From: Sulfurimonas sp. HSL1-2
GTDB lineage: Bacteria > Campylobacterota > Campylobacteria > Campylobacterales > Sulfurimonadaceae
NCBI RefSeq assembly: GCF_039645565.1
Contig: NZ_CP147914.1
Coordinates: forward strand, 310,001 to 374,000
Direction of reading: 5' to 3'
DNA length: 64,000 bases
Within the stretch, counting starts at the first letter, position 1; each line of letters starts with the position of its first letter. The notes below the pieces were generated by a model, which saw only the letters and a list, made by a program, of their open reading frames with translations, ran no database searches and was not told the DNA's origin. Made by a program: the position numbers and the translations under genes. Positions 24,556 through 32,255 of this stretch are shown here, piece by piece.

Positions 24556-25040
24556 GGCTGCTTCTTTTTGTCGAGGATGAGGTAGGGGCGTTTGTCGACG
24601 CCGATCTGCTCCGCCGCCGTCTTGATACGGGCGACTTTGACGTGGATCGAGGGCGGGGTGAGGCGGTTGAGTTTGGGCAGGGGCGCGCGCCCCTGCATAT
24701 AGTCCAGCATTGCCTCTTTGGGACGGGGGGCGTTGTAGATGGCGTTAATGACGGCCTCGGACTTGAACATGGGGTGGGCGTAGAGAAAAAAGTAGTAGTG
24801 GTAACGCTCCTGCATCTTATCACTCTCGGTGATCATGCCGACGAAATCCCGCGAATGGGGGCAGCGCGGATCGATAAAGGCGTACACGTCCGTCGGGCCT
24901 TTTCCCAGTTCGATGGCATCGTCCCTTATGGTGAGCAGAACGGGCAGCACTTCGTTCAGTGGTTTTTTGGCGGTTGCCCCGGCGGCATAAGGGACGATAA
25001 ACAGCAGAACCGACAACAGGCTGAAGAACAGAAATTTCAT
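24552..25040 (-). CDS. exported thioredoxin-fold protein with CPHS motif
   Basis: A 162-residue protein with a signal peptide (cleavage near AAGATA). VYAFIDPRCPHSRDFVGMI at about residues 52-70 resembles the DsbC/DsbG active-site strand-helix (FxDPxCPxC), but the second Cys is Ser. A C-terminal KRPYLILDKKK fits the cis-Pro end of the fold. With one Cys it might act as a mixed-disulfide or metal-binding protein, not a disulfide oxidase. The gene precedes and overlaps the MMPL exporter gene. ATG at 25040 is the only sensible start. Confidence 0.7.
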   Translation of the reverse strand: MKFLFFSLLSVLLFIVPYAAGATAKKPLNEVLPVLLTIRDDAIELGKGPTDVYAFIDPRCPHSRDFVGMITESDKMQERYHYYFFLYAHPMFKSEAVINAIYNAPRPKEAMLDYMQGRAPLPKLNRLTPPSIHVKVARIKTAAEQIGVDKRPYLILDKKKQP

Positions 25041-25174
25041 GATGAATGACGATTATAGTATACCTTCTTCCCATTTGGAGGTATAAATAGAACAAATAGG
25101 TGGCAGCCGGAGGGGTTTCGTCATCCTAAAGTGCTACAATAATAGGCAATACAAACGGCTGCAGGAGAGAGAGT

Positions 25175-26170
25175 ATGGACGAAGTTTACAACCTGGCGAT
25201 CATCGGGGCGGGCCCCGCGGGAATCGCCGCAGCGGTAGAGAGCTACCTGCTGGGGATGCGCGACATCATCATCCTGGAGAAGGGGCAGAGCCACAACGAG
25301 ACGATCCGGAAATATTACAAGGACAACAAACGTGTCGACAAAGACTGGCAGGGTCAGAAGGTCGAGCTCGACGGCAACATCTACTTTATCGACGGCACGA
25401 AAGAGAGCACCCTCGACTTTTTCGATGAGGTACTGGAGAAACACTCTGTCAAACTGCAGACGCAGACGGAAGTGCAGAAGATCGTCAGAGGCGACGACGG
25501 CATCTTCGATGTCATGGTCCCCGGCGGCAGCATCCGTGCGCGCTATGTTGTCGTCACCATCGGCCGGATGGGCAAACCGAACAAACCCGATTACAAGATT
25601 CCGCCTTCGATCCGCAAACAGGTCAACTACACCCTCGACGACGTGACGGAGAACGAGAAGATTCTTGTTGTCGGCGGGGGGGATTCGGCGGTCGAGTATG
25701 CCGTCGACCTGGCCACGAAAAACAATGTGGCCATCTGCTACCGCCGTGCGACGTTCCGACGCGCCAACCCGACGAACCAGACCGATATCGCCAATGCCAT
25801 TGCCCATGGCGAGGTACGCCCTATTCTCAATACAAACATCGAAGGCCTTGAAGAGGAGGACGGCAAAGTGAAGGTGATCTTCGAAGATCGCGAGCCGGAG
25901 ACCTTTGACCGCGTCGTTTACGCCATCGGCGGGACGACACCGAGTGCCTTCCTGACGGGATCGGGCATTGGGATCGAAGAGGGGTGCCCGGTCCACGATG
26001 AAAACTACGAGAGCGACGTCCCGGGCATCTTTGTTGCCGGGGATATCACCCAGGAGCGTGGTGGCTCCATCGCACTTGGGCTGAACCACGGATTCTATAT
26101 CGCGCGGCACATTCTCGACAACGACAAGACGCTGCGGCGTGACGACGACGTTATCAAGCGGCTCAATTAA
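25175..26170 (+). CDS. TrxB-like FAD/NAD(P)-dependent oxidoreductase
   Basis: A 331-residue flavoprotein. The FAD dinucleotide motif is IIGAGPAGIAAA at about residues 8-19, the NAD(P) motif VVGGGDSAVEYA at about 168-179, and the C-terminal FAD motif GIFVAGDI near 287. The thioredoxin-reductase CxxC pair is absent, which places it with YpdA/ferredoxin-NADP reductase-like enzymes. The likely role is reduction of a low-molecular-weight thiol, ferredoxin or other acceptor; the substrate cannot be read from sequence. It is a single gene with GGAGAG before the ATG and converges on the repeat lipoprotein gene. Confidence 0.88.
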   Translation: MDEVYNLAIIGAGPAGIAAAVESYLLGMRDIIILEKGQSHNETIRKYYKDNKRVDKDWQGQKVELDGNIYFIDGTKESTLDFFDEVLEKHSVKLQTQTEVQKIVRGDDGIFDVMVPGGSIRARYVVVTIGRMGKPNKPDYKIPPSIRKQVNYTLDDVTENEKILVVGGGDSAVEYAVDLATKNNVAICYRRATFRRANPTNQTDIANAIAHGEVRPILNTNIEGLEEEDGKVKVIFEDREPETFDRVVYAIGGTTPSAFLTGSGIGIEEGCPVHDENYESDVPGIFVAGDITQERGGSIALGLNHGFYIARHILDNDKTLRRDDDVIKRLN

Positions 26171-26335
26171 GGGCTTGAAGACTGAGTGGGCAACCAAGGA
26201 TGGCGTGATCTACAGGCGAATGTATTTGAAAACATTATTGGACTCTCGCAGATTACGATATGAGTGAAAGAAAGCAGGACTTTAACATTCAACGAGAGTG
26301 TTTTTTCATTTGATGAACGTTCTTTGGTGAGAGAT

Positions 26336-26384
26336 GATGTTTCTGCTGCGAGAGCAGAAACATCTAACACAGCCCCCAGGCTGT
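26336..26384. terminator. two hairpins between convergent genes
   Basis: A perfect 12-bp stem (GATGTTTCTGCT / AGCAGAAACATC, loop GCGAG, 26336-26364) is followed by ACAGCC-CCCA-GGCTGT (26369-26384) and TTATTT on the plus strand. The second has the form of a terminator for the oxidoreductase gene; it abuts the stop of the minus-strand lipoprotein gene. The 165 bases before (26171-26335) contain no gene I can support. Confidence 0.5.
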
Positions 26385-28037
26385 TTATTTAAAATAGAAG
26401 CGGGTGTCGACCAGTTTCGCTTCTGTGGAGCCGGATGTTGCTGCTGCATCATAATTGCCCCACAAGAGCTGCTGATTCGGGGTATTGCCGCGTCTACAGT
26501 CAATACCGCCTGAACCGCCTGTACCTCTGATCTCGAGTACCAGGTTGGAAACACCGTCATATTTGAACGGCTTCGTCAGATTGATACCGACCCAGTCCCC
26601 CGCTTTTACTGCAGGCGTGTTGATCATGCCGGAATAGACAACGGTTTTATCGGACACAAGGTTGTCCGCAAAAACAGTACCTAAATCCATGGCGGTCGTA
26701 TGTGCCATAGAGACATTGTAATCATAGCCCGTATCGGCTGCTTGGTCATTGTTCGCTCTACACTCGATGCGGTTGATGGTACCTGCAGAACCCAGTTGAT
26801 ACGCACTGTAAAGATGCTGCATAGAACCTTCTGTGGCCCAGAATGGGAAAGCCTGACCTGTTTGGTTTGTCGACATCAGTACGCTCATACCTGCACCATT
26901 GAAACGGAACTTGGCATTGTTGACATAGCCGTCTACCGTGCCCGTAGCGACGTTGTTCCCATAAACACGCTGGCTGCCGCCCAGATTGACCGCTTCGACA
27001 TAGTTCAGGTCCCCTTGTCCAGCGGACGTAGTGAAATCGACGACAAGGTTGTCTGTCCCGTTATAGTTGAAGGTGCCGTTCAGAGGAATCCATACCCATC
27101 CGCCGGCCGGAATTCCGGCCGGGACATGGACGGTGACATCCTGTGCTACGGTCACAAATTTGTCGGCATTGTCGGCAAAGGTCGCCGAAAGCACATCAGA
27201 TGAAGTATGCCCCATCTTCACGGTCATCGTATAGTTCCCTTCGACGGAGAGCTTGTTCAGCCGCAAGGCATAGCCGGTAACGGGACCGGAACCGTTGATA
27301 TCGGCTGCCATGTACATGTTTTGCATACGGAGATTTGCCCCTGTCGTCAATGGGTAGGCATGGTCGAGCCCTGTACCGTAATATTGGGTGTTGTCACCGC
27401 CGCCGAACGCAAATGTCGCTTTCAACAAAGTTCCATCAAGACCGGTGGCTGTCGGTGAAACGGCGCCAAAATTATAGGCTCTACGCGGCTCGGGCCTATC
27501 ACCTCTCTGGGCATAGAGGTTGGCCGAACATGCTGCGCTTCTTTCAAATTCAATGACAAGGTTGTCTGTACCATTGTAGGCAAACGGTTCATCAAGGGTG
27601 ATGTCAAATGCTTCTCCAGCATTGCCGGCTGGGATGGTCAGTGTTCTGTTGTCGAAAACAGTCTGCAGTGAACCATAGCCATTTTCCACGTTGTCAGCGT
27701 AGGTGGCTGTCAGGTTCGATTCGCTGGTATGTCCCAGCCTAATGGTCATCTGCGGACACGAAATCTCGGATGCTTCATCATAAAAATAATAAAGGGAGAT
27801 CTTCTCTATATTACCCGAGCCCTCGATTTCCGAAGCCAGGTATAGATTCTGATACTTTTGATAGGCATCATCATTATTTAGCGGATACCTATTGCCTGAT
27901 GTTACGCTGTCAATTACCGTTTTCAGAAACACCCCTGCCGGTGTTGACGATCCGCCACCACCACCGCCACAAGCCGTCATAGCCACAATTGCTGCCGTTG
28001 ATACAGCTGCTGTCAGCATTTTGCTTACCAAATTCAT
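26385..28037 (-). CDS. lipoprotein with three tandem beta-sandwich-like repeats
   Basis: A 550-residue exported protein. The lipobox MTAC is followed by a Gly run (CGGGGGGSS) as a linker. Three repeats of about 150-170 residues follow (about 50-205, 225-380, 395-550). Each shows NLYLAS-x-GSG, a GHTS or AHTT motif, (A/V)xxADN, and PF-x-Y-(N/D)G-x-(D/S)NLV-(I/V/L). Cys occur in pairs in repeats 1 and 3. Similar modules occur, as I recall, in secreted surface proteins of Bacteroidota; no function is known. AAGGAG precedes the ATG. The gene and its flanks look less GC-rich than neighbours, which suggests transfer or relaxed constraint. Confidence 0.72.
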   Translation of the reverse strand: MNLVSKMLTAAVSTAAIVAMTACGGGGGGSSTPAGVFLKTVIDSVTSGNRYPLNNDDAYQKYQNLYLASEIEGSGNIEKISLYYFYDEASEISCPQMTIRLGHTSESNLTATYADNVENGYGSLQTVFDNRTLTIPAGNAGEAFDITLDEPFAYNGTDNLVIEFERSAACSANLYAQRGDRPEPRRAYNFGAVSPTATGLDGTLLKATFAFGGGDNTQYYGTGLDHAYPLTTGANLRMQNMYMAADINGSGPVTGYALRLNKLSVEGNYTMTVKMGHTSSDVLSATFADNADKFVTVAQDVTVHVPAGIPAGGWVWIPLNGTFNYNGTDNLVVDFTTSAGQGDLNYVEAVNLGGSQRVYGNNVATGTVDGYVNNAKFRFNGAGMSVLMSTNQTGQAFPFWATEGSMQHLYSAYQLGSAGTINRIECRANNDQAADTGYDYNVSMAHTTAMDLGTVFADNLVSDKTVVYSGMINTPAVKAGDWVGINLTKPFKYDGVSNLVLEIRGTGGSGGIDCRRGNTPNQQLLWGNYDAAATSGSTEAKLVDTRFYFK

Positions 28038-28302
28038 CGTGTACTCCTTATATGATTCTGGTCGAGTTTCATTACCTAAAAACTATTGTACACCTTTCAA
28101 TAATGAGATAACTTAAATAGAAAATAATAGGATATGATTAGGATATAGAAGTTTTTAAATATTTCATACAATTTAAATATATTAAATATTGCGATATGCA
28201 TTGGCGTATGTCAAATATTGAAGTTGGATTCATTGTACGTCAGAGGGGGCCGCTTTTGGTAAAAGGTGTTTTAGGCAGTGCAGCAGAAGCGCTCTTCCGC
28301 GG
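28038..28302. other. AT-rich intergenic region
   Basis: This 265-base stretch holds the promoter side of the repeat lipoprotein gene and the 3' side of the Memo-like gene. It is markedly AT-rich between about 28070 and 28200. TCAAATATTGAA near 28209 is an imperfect palindrome. No coding frame, tRNA or clear terminator is visible. Confidence 0.5.
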
Positions 28303-29082
28303 TTAGTAGAAGACCGCCGAAGTATATCCGACGACGTTGCTTGTATCCTTGGTCGTCCAGCTGCTGGTGCGGTAGTCGAGGAGCTTGACATTGAGGTCGT
28401 CGTTCTGGGCAGCAATAAGTACCCCTTCCACCCCGATGGCGCCGCAGGCTTCGCATCCCGAATGCATCATGGAAGGCTCCCGTTTGTTAATGGCGTTCAG
28501 GCAGATATTGTCGAGCCTGTTCGCCTCTTCTTCCGTATAGAAGTGGCTGAGGTCCGTGCTGATGACGACGACGTTCTCCTCGTCTTTGAGCAGGTCGGTA
28601 ATGATGACGCCGAGTGTGTTCGGGTCGAAGGCGCCGTAGACCATCTCCACGACTTCCAGCTGCGGGGCGTAGTGCTTGATAAAGGGCATCTGTACCTCCG
28701 TCGAGTGTTCCATGTGCATTGCGGGCTCGAACGCGAGCCCGTATTTCTCCTTCAGCTTCTCGGCATAAGTCCTGTCGATGGTCAGGTCCCCCAGCGGGGT
28801 GGAGAACTCGTCAAAAAGCGAGACGCTCATCCCGTGAAAGGCGACCCGGTGTGAAGGGCCGATGACGATGGCGCGTTTGGCGGTTGAATGGCGCAGCTGC
28901 TCAAAGGCCAGGTGCGCGGTAAAGCCCGAATACATGTAACCGGCGTGGGGGACGATCAGCGCCCGCGGCGTTTCGGGAACGTCGACGTTTCCCATCTCCT
29001 CGAACGCTTTGAAAAAACGTTCAATTTCCGAAGCCTGGGCCGGGTAGAAGGTCCCGGCATGTGCGGTTGTGCGTGCGCTCAT
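28303..29082 (-). CDS. Memo-family protein (AmmeMemoRadiSam system protein B)
   Basis: A 259-residue protein of the MEMO1 family. TAHAGTFYP at the start, LIVPHAGYMYSGFTA, VIGPSHRVAFHGMSVS, MHMEHSTEVQMPFIK, STDLSHFY and SGCEACGAIGVEGVLIAA are all family motifs. The His residues, with Cys in the SGCEACG region, make a metal/thiol centre similar to that of extradiol dioxygenases. It overlaps the AMMECR1 gene by 4 bp. The usual third partner, a radical-SAM enzyme, is not in the window. The reaction is not firmly established in bacteria. Confidence 0.94.
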   Translation of the reverse strand: MSARTTAHAGTFYPAQASEIERFFKAFEEMGNVDVPETPRALIVPHAGYMYSGFTAHLAFEQLRHSTAKRAIVIGPSHRVAFHGMSVSLFDEFSTPLGDLTIDRTYAEKLKEKYGLAFEPAMHMEHSTEVQMPFIKHYAPQLEVVEMVYGAFDPNTLGVIITDLLKDEENVVVISTDLSHFYTEEEANRLDNICLNAINKREPSMMHSGCEACGAIGVEGVLIAAQNDDLNVKLLDYRTSSWTTKDTSNVVGYTSAVFY

Positions 29083-29660
29083 AATACACCTCCTTGTTCC
29101 AGGGGAGCATCCTCGAAATGCTCCGCCTGGTAGGTGAAGATATCGGGATGGTGGTTGAGGACGTCCGTCCCCAGGCCGGCCTTGAGGCCGAGGTGGGCGA
29201 AGAAGGAATCAAAGTCGGGCAGCTCCTCCCAGACCTGCGGCAGGAAGGTCGCGCTGCGGCCATTGAACTGCAGGATAACGCCGTCGACGTTCGGACGAAT
29301 TTTGCGCCGTAGGTCGTCGGCATCTTCATACGGGAGATTTTCCGGAACACTCAGGAGCGAGATTTCTACGCTGCAGCGGCGGTATTCACGATCGGTCAGT
29401 TCCGAAAAGCGGGGATCGCTGAAGGCCGCGGATCGAGCGTTGGCGATGACATCCTCGTAGAGCGAGGTGTGCGGGACGATGGAACCGATGCAGCCGCGCA
29501 GTGCTTTTCCCCCGATCTTGAGGGTGACGAAGGTGGCGCGGGGTTCATCCAGTTCCGGGAATTGAGCAAGCAGTTCGGCTTTATCGAAAGGGAAAGGTTC
29601 GCCGAACGCCGATGCGATCGCTGCGCGTGCAAGCTGCAGCAGGAGGGTCTGAAGCGTCAT
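29079..29660 (-). CDS. AMMECR1-family protein (AmmeMemoRadiSam system protein A)
   Basis: A 193-residue protein with the AMMECR1 core: ATFVTLKIGGKALRGCIGS at about residues 48-66, FSDPRFSELT, VEISLLSVPE and GVILQFNGRSATFLPQVWEEL. AMMECR1 domains are small alpha/beta proteins of unknown catalytic role, coupled with Memo and a radical-SAM protein. The ATG at 29660 is chosen because AAGGAG sits seven bases upstream; the upstream ATG at 29675 is part of the ribosome-site region. First gene of a two-gene operon. Confidence 0.92.
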   Translation of the reverse strand: MTLQTLLLQLARAAIASAFGEPFPFDKAELLAQFPELDEPRATFVTLKIGGKALRGCIGSIVPHTSLYEDVIANARSAAFSDPRFSELTDREYRRCSVEISLLSVPENLPYEDADDLRRKIRPNVDGVILQFNGRSATFLPQVWEELPDFDSFFAHLGLKAGLGTDVLNHHPDIFTYQAEHFEDAPLEQGGVL

Positions 29661-29721
29661 AGCCGTCTCCTTCATGCCATATCAGATGATTATAGCACAA
29701 AATGTTACGTATAGTGACAGG

Positions 29722-30885
29722 TCAGCCATGCAGCTCCTCGGCCGGCATCCGGACGATATGGAGCAGCTTGATGGCGATCATGACGACGATGACTTCGAAG
29801 AGCGAGGCAAGGATCAGCGCATAATAGTGGAGCTTGTCGATACTGTTGCTGGTGTAGGCGAGGGTCGTAATGGCGATAAGGAGCGTCAGCGGCATGGCGT
29901 GACTGAGCCCGATACGCAGGGCGTCGCGCCACCCCATCGCGGGGGCGAAGATCTGCGCCGCGATGAGCCGGATCGCGATCATCACGAAGGTGACCATCAG
30001 CGCTTTGGAAATCAGCCCCTCCATCATCAGCGCATTGAGGTCAAAAGTCGTCCCGATGTAGATGAAGAAGAGGGGGACGAGGAAGCCGAAACCGAAACTT
30101 CCGAGTTTCTCCGGGAGCTCATGCTTATGCTCGAAAAAGGTCGGGATGAACATCCCGGCGATGAAGGCGGCAAAGGCGAGCTCGAGGTCGAGATAGAGCA
30201 TGATGGCCACCAGCAGGAAGAGAATACCGATGGAGAGGCGGACGTCCTGTTCGCGGTTGTCCACGTGGGGCATCAGCATCGTCGCCACCTCGGGGTACCA
30301 CCAGAAAAAGAGCTGCAGCAGCTTGAACAGCAGGGTGATGATGACGATAAAGAGGACGAGCGAACCGATGGTTTTGAAGAGCCCGATGCCGTCGCCGTAC
30401 TCGAGCGCGGCGGAGGAGACGGTGAGGATGGCGATGGAGACGACTTCGCCGATCCCCCCGGCGAGCATCGCCAGCGCGAGCCACTCGGACTTGCCGTACT
30501 CCTTGTTGAGCGCGGCGACCAGACCGACGGAGATGAGCGGCAGCAGGACCATGAAAATACGGCCGAGTTCAAAGTACCAGACGGCGATGCCCGAGAGGGT
30601 ATAGAGTGCCATGAGGTAGAGGGTGATACGCCGCAAAACGGTACGGTCCATACGCCAGAAGGTGCGCAGGTTGATCTCCATCCCGGCCAGGAACATGAGG
30701 AAAAGAAAGCCGACCTCCGCGATGAATTCGAAGAAGTGGCTGCCGTGCAGCAGTCCGGCATAGCCGAAAAAAGCCCCGAGGATGATCTCGATCGGCGTGG
30801 TGGGGATTTTGAACAGTTTGGCGAGGAAAGGAGAGAACATGATGATCAGCGCGAGGGTGATGATCAGCGTGATATCATGATCCAT
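29722..30885 (-). CDS. CPA2-type cation/proton antiporter
   Basis: A 387-residue membrane protein with about 12 helices of the monovalent cation:proton antiporter-2 family (KefB/NapA/NhaS3-like). FLAKLFKIPTTPIEIILGAFFGY, FIAEVGFLFLMFLAGMEINL and LAFAAFIAGMFIPTFFEHKHELPEKL are family-typical. The usual double-Asp antiporter site is not obvious, so it may be a K+-type or electroneutral carrier. There is no C-terminal TrkA domain. It ends the cluster beginning with topA: it starts 3 bp after bioB, and the transcript order topA, phosphodiesterase, bioB, antiporter is tight. It would serve pH or cation homeostasis. Confidence 0.88.
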   Translation of the reverse strand: MDHDITLIITLALIIMFSPFLAKLFKIPTTPIEIILGAFFGYAGLLHGSHFFEFIAEVGFLFLMFLAGMEINLRTFWRMDRTVLRRITLYLMALYTLSGIAVWYFELGRIFMVLLPLISVGLVAALNKEYGKSEWLALAMLAGGIGEVVSIAILTVSSAALEYGDGIGLFKTIGSLVLFIVIITLLFKLLQLFFWWYPEVATMLMPHVDNREQDVRLSIGILFLLVAIMLYLDLELAFAAFIAGMFIPTFFEHKHELPEKLGSFGFGFLVPLFFIYIGTTFDLNALMMEGLISKALMVTFVMIAIRLIAAQIFAPAMGWRDALRIGLSHAMPLTLLIAITTLAYTSNSIDKLHYYALILASLFEVIVVMIAIKLLHIVRMPAEELHG

Positions 30886-30888
30886 CGC

Positions 30889-31737
30889 TTACTCCCCGAC
30901 GCGGTCCGCGACGGCCAGGCCGAGACTGCGCAGCATTTCGAGGTCGGCATTGCGGTCGCGCCCTTCCGTTGTGAGGTAGTTGCCGACGACGATGGAGTTG
31001 GCACCGGCGGCGAAGATTTCGTGCTGCCGCTCCCCGAACATCAGCTCCCGCCCGCCGGCGACCATGATGCGCTCGGCATCGGGCAGCATCTCCCGCGTCA
31101 GCGTGATCAGCTCCAGGGCCTCGTCCGCCGTGAGCGGGTTGGGACGCAGGGGCAGGGCCGGATTGTGGTGGTAGAAGTTGATGGGCACGGAGACCGGGTT
31201 CAGTTTCTGCAGGGAGGTGAGCATACTGAGCCGGTCCTCCTGGGTTTCGCCCAGGCCGAAGATCCCGCCGGAAATCAGTTTGAGACCGACGGCATTGACG
31301 TTCTCGCAGGTCTCGAACCGTTCGTCCCAGGGGTGGGTGGTGCAGATCTGCGGGTAGAACTCCCGGGAGGTCTCCAGGTTGTGGTTGTAGGCCTTGATCC
31401 CGGATCGTTTGAGGGTCTCGAGCTGGGAAACGGAGGCGGTACCGTTGCAAGCGATCAGGCGCAGCCCCGGCACTTCCGCGTTGACGGCCTCGGCGACTTC
31501 GCAGACGAAATCGAGTGTACGGTCATCGAGTCCTTTGTGCGCGGTAACAAGGCAGAAGCCGAGGGCGCCGGAGGCTTTGGCCGAGCGGGCCTCTTGGATG
31601 ATGTCGGGGACGGGTTTTTGCTTGTAGCGGGCGATGTCGGCTTTATAGCGGACGCTTTGGGAGCAGAACTTGCAGTCTTCGCTGCAGGTCCCGCTGTTGA
31701 TGTTGCTGATAGCGCACAGGAAAACCTTCTCGGTCAT
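30889..31737 (-). CDS. bioB: biotin synthase
   Basis: A 282-residue radical-SAM enzyme that inserts sulfur into dethiobiotin. The cluster motif is CSEDCKFC (Cys18, 22, 25), followed by QSVRYKADI. NHNLETSREFYPQICTTHPWDER, GGIFGLGETQEDR and NFYHHNPALPLRPNPL are BioB hallmarks, and the Arg ligand to the [2Fe-2S] cluster lies in the PLRPNPL/AERIMVAGGRE part. The protein is short at the C-terminus compared with E. coli BioB, as is usual in Campylobacterota. It overlaps the phosphodiesterase gene by 4 bp. No other biotin gene is nearby. Confidence 0.96.
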   Translation of the reverse strand: MTEKVFLCAISNINSGTCSEDCKFCSQSVRYKADIARYKQKPVPDIIQEARSAKASGALGFCLVTAHKGLDDRTLDFVCEVAEAVNAEVPGLRLIACNGTASVSQLETLKRSGIKAYNHNLETSREFYPQICTTHPWDERFETCENVNAVGLKLISGGIFGLGETQEDRLSMLTSLQKLNPVSVPINFYHHNPALPLRPNPLTADEALELITLTREMLPDAERIMVAGGRELMFGERQHEIFAAGANSIVVGNYLTTEGRDRNADLEMLRSLGLAVADRVGE

Positions 31738-32255
31738 TCCGATTCCCTCTCGAAACTGAAGTGCCGGGCGTGGAACGCTGCTTCGTCCAGCTGCCGACTG
31801 TACTGGGTGACGTTGAAGGCGTCATCCGTGATCTCAAGCATAGCACATTCCGAGACCGGTTTGGACCGGGCGCATGCTTCACCGGGGTTAAGATAGAGCG
31901 TACCGTTTTTGAAATCGCACTCGAAAGTGTGCGTGTGTCCGAAGAGCACGATCTGGGCGTCGGCACTCATGTAAAACGGCAGGTGCATCAGTTTGAATTT
32001 CGTCTTCGCCAGCTTGAAGTAGTGCGGCTCCTGCACCAGGTTGTAGCGGTTATGCACCGCCGCCAGGTGCGGGTCGTTGTTGCCGTAGACGGCGACGTAG
32101 CGTTTGCCGGCCGCTTTGAGCTGCTGGAGCATCTCCTCTTTGACGATATCGCCGCAGTGGATCAGGAATTCGGCGCCCTCGGCCAGCAGGTGGTCGATCA
32201 CCTGCTGGGAATACTCCACCTTTTTATGGGTGTCGGAGAGCAGCCCGATTTTCAC
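31734..32255 (-). CDS. YfcE/MJ0936-type metallophosphodiesterase
   Basis: A 173-residue calcineurin-like phosphoesterase. Metal ligands are visible as LLSDTHK (residues 5-11), HCGDIV, YGNNDPH and FGHTHTFE. These small enzymes hydrolyse phosphodiesters in vitro; the cellular substrate is unclear. The start is GTG at 32255, which overlaps the topA stop as GTGA and gives the canonical VKIGLLSDTH N-terminus. The longer upstream frame is antisense-like and discarded. Between topA and bioB in one transcript. Confidence 0.93.
   Translation of the reverse strand: MKIGLLSDTHKKVEYSQQVIDHLLAEGAEFLIHCGDIVKEEMLQQLKAAGKRYVAVYGNNDPHLAAVHNRYNLVQEPHYFKLAKTKFKLMHLPFYMSADAQIVLFGHTHTFECDFKNGTLYLNPGEACARSKPVSECAMLEITDDAFNVTQYSRQLDEAAFHARHFSFERESE

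Noticed and set aside
26171-26335. Possible gene remnant or transposase scar after the oxidoreductase gene
   Set aside because: No frame resembles a known protein and no terminal inverted repeats were seen.
26336-26384. Integron attC site or mobile-element end
   Set aside because: The hairpins lack attC core sites, and no integrase, transposase or target duplication is present.
29674-31896. Long plus-strand frame of 740 codons opposite the antiporter and bioB genes
   Set aside because: It is the antisense shadow of well-supported genes. The translation is rich in Asp, Glu, His and Arg with no domain, a known effect in GC-rich DNA.
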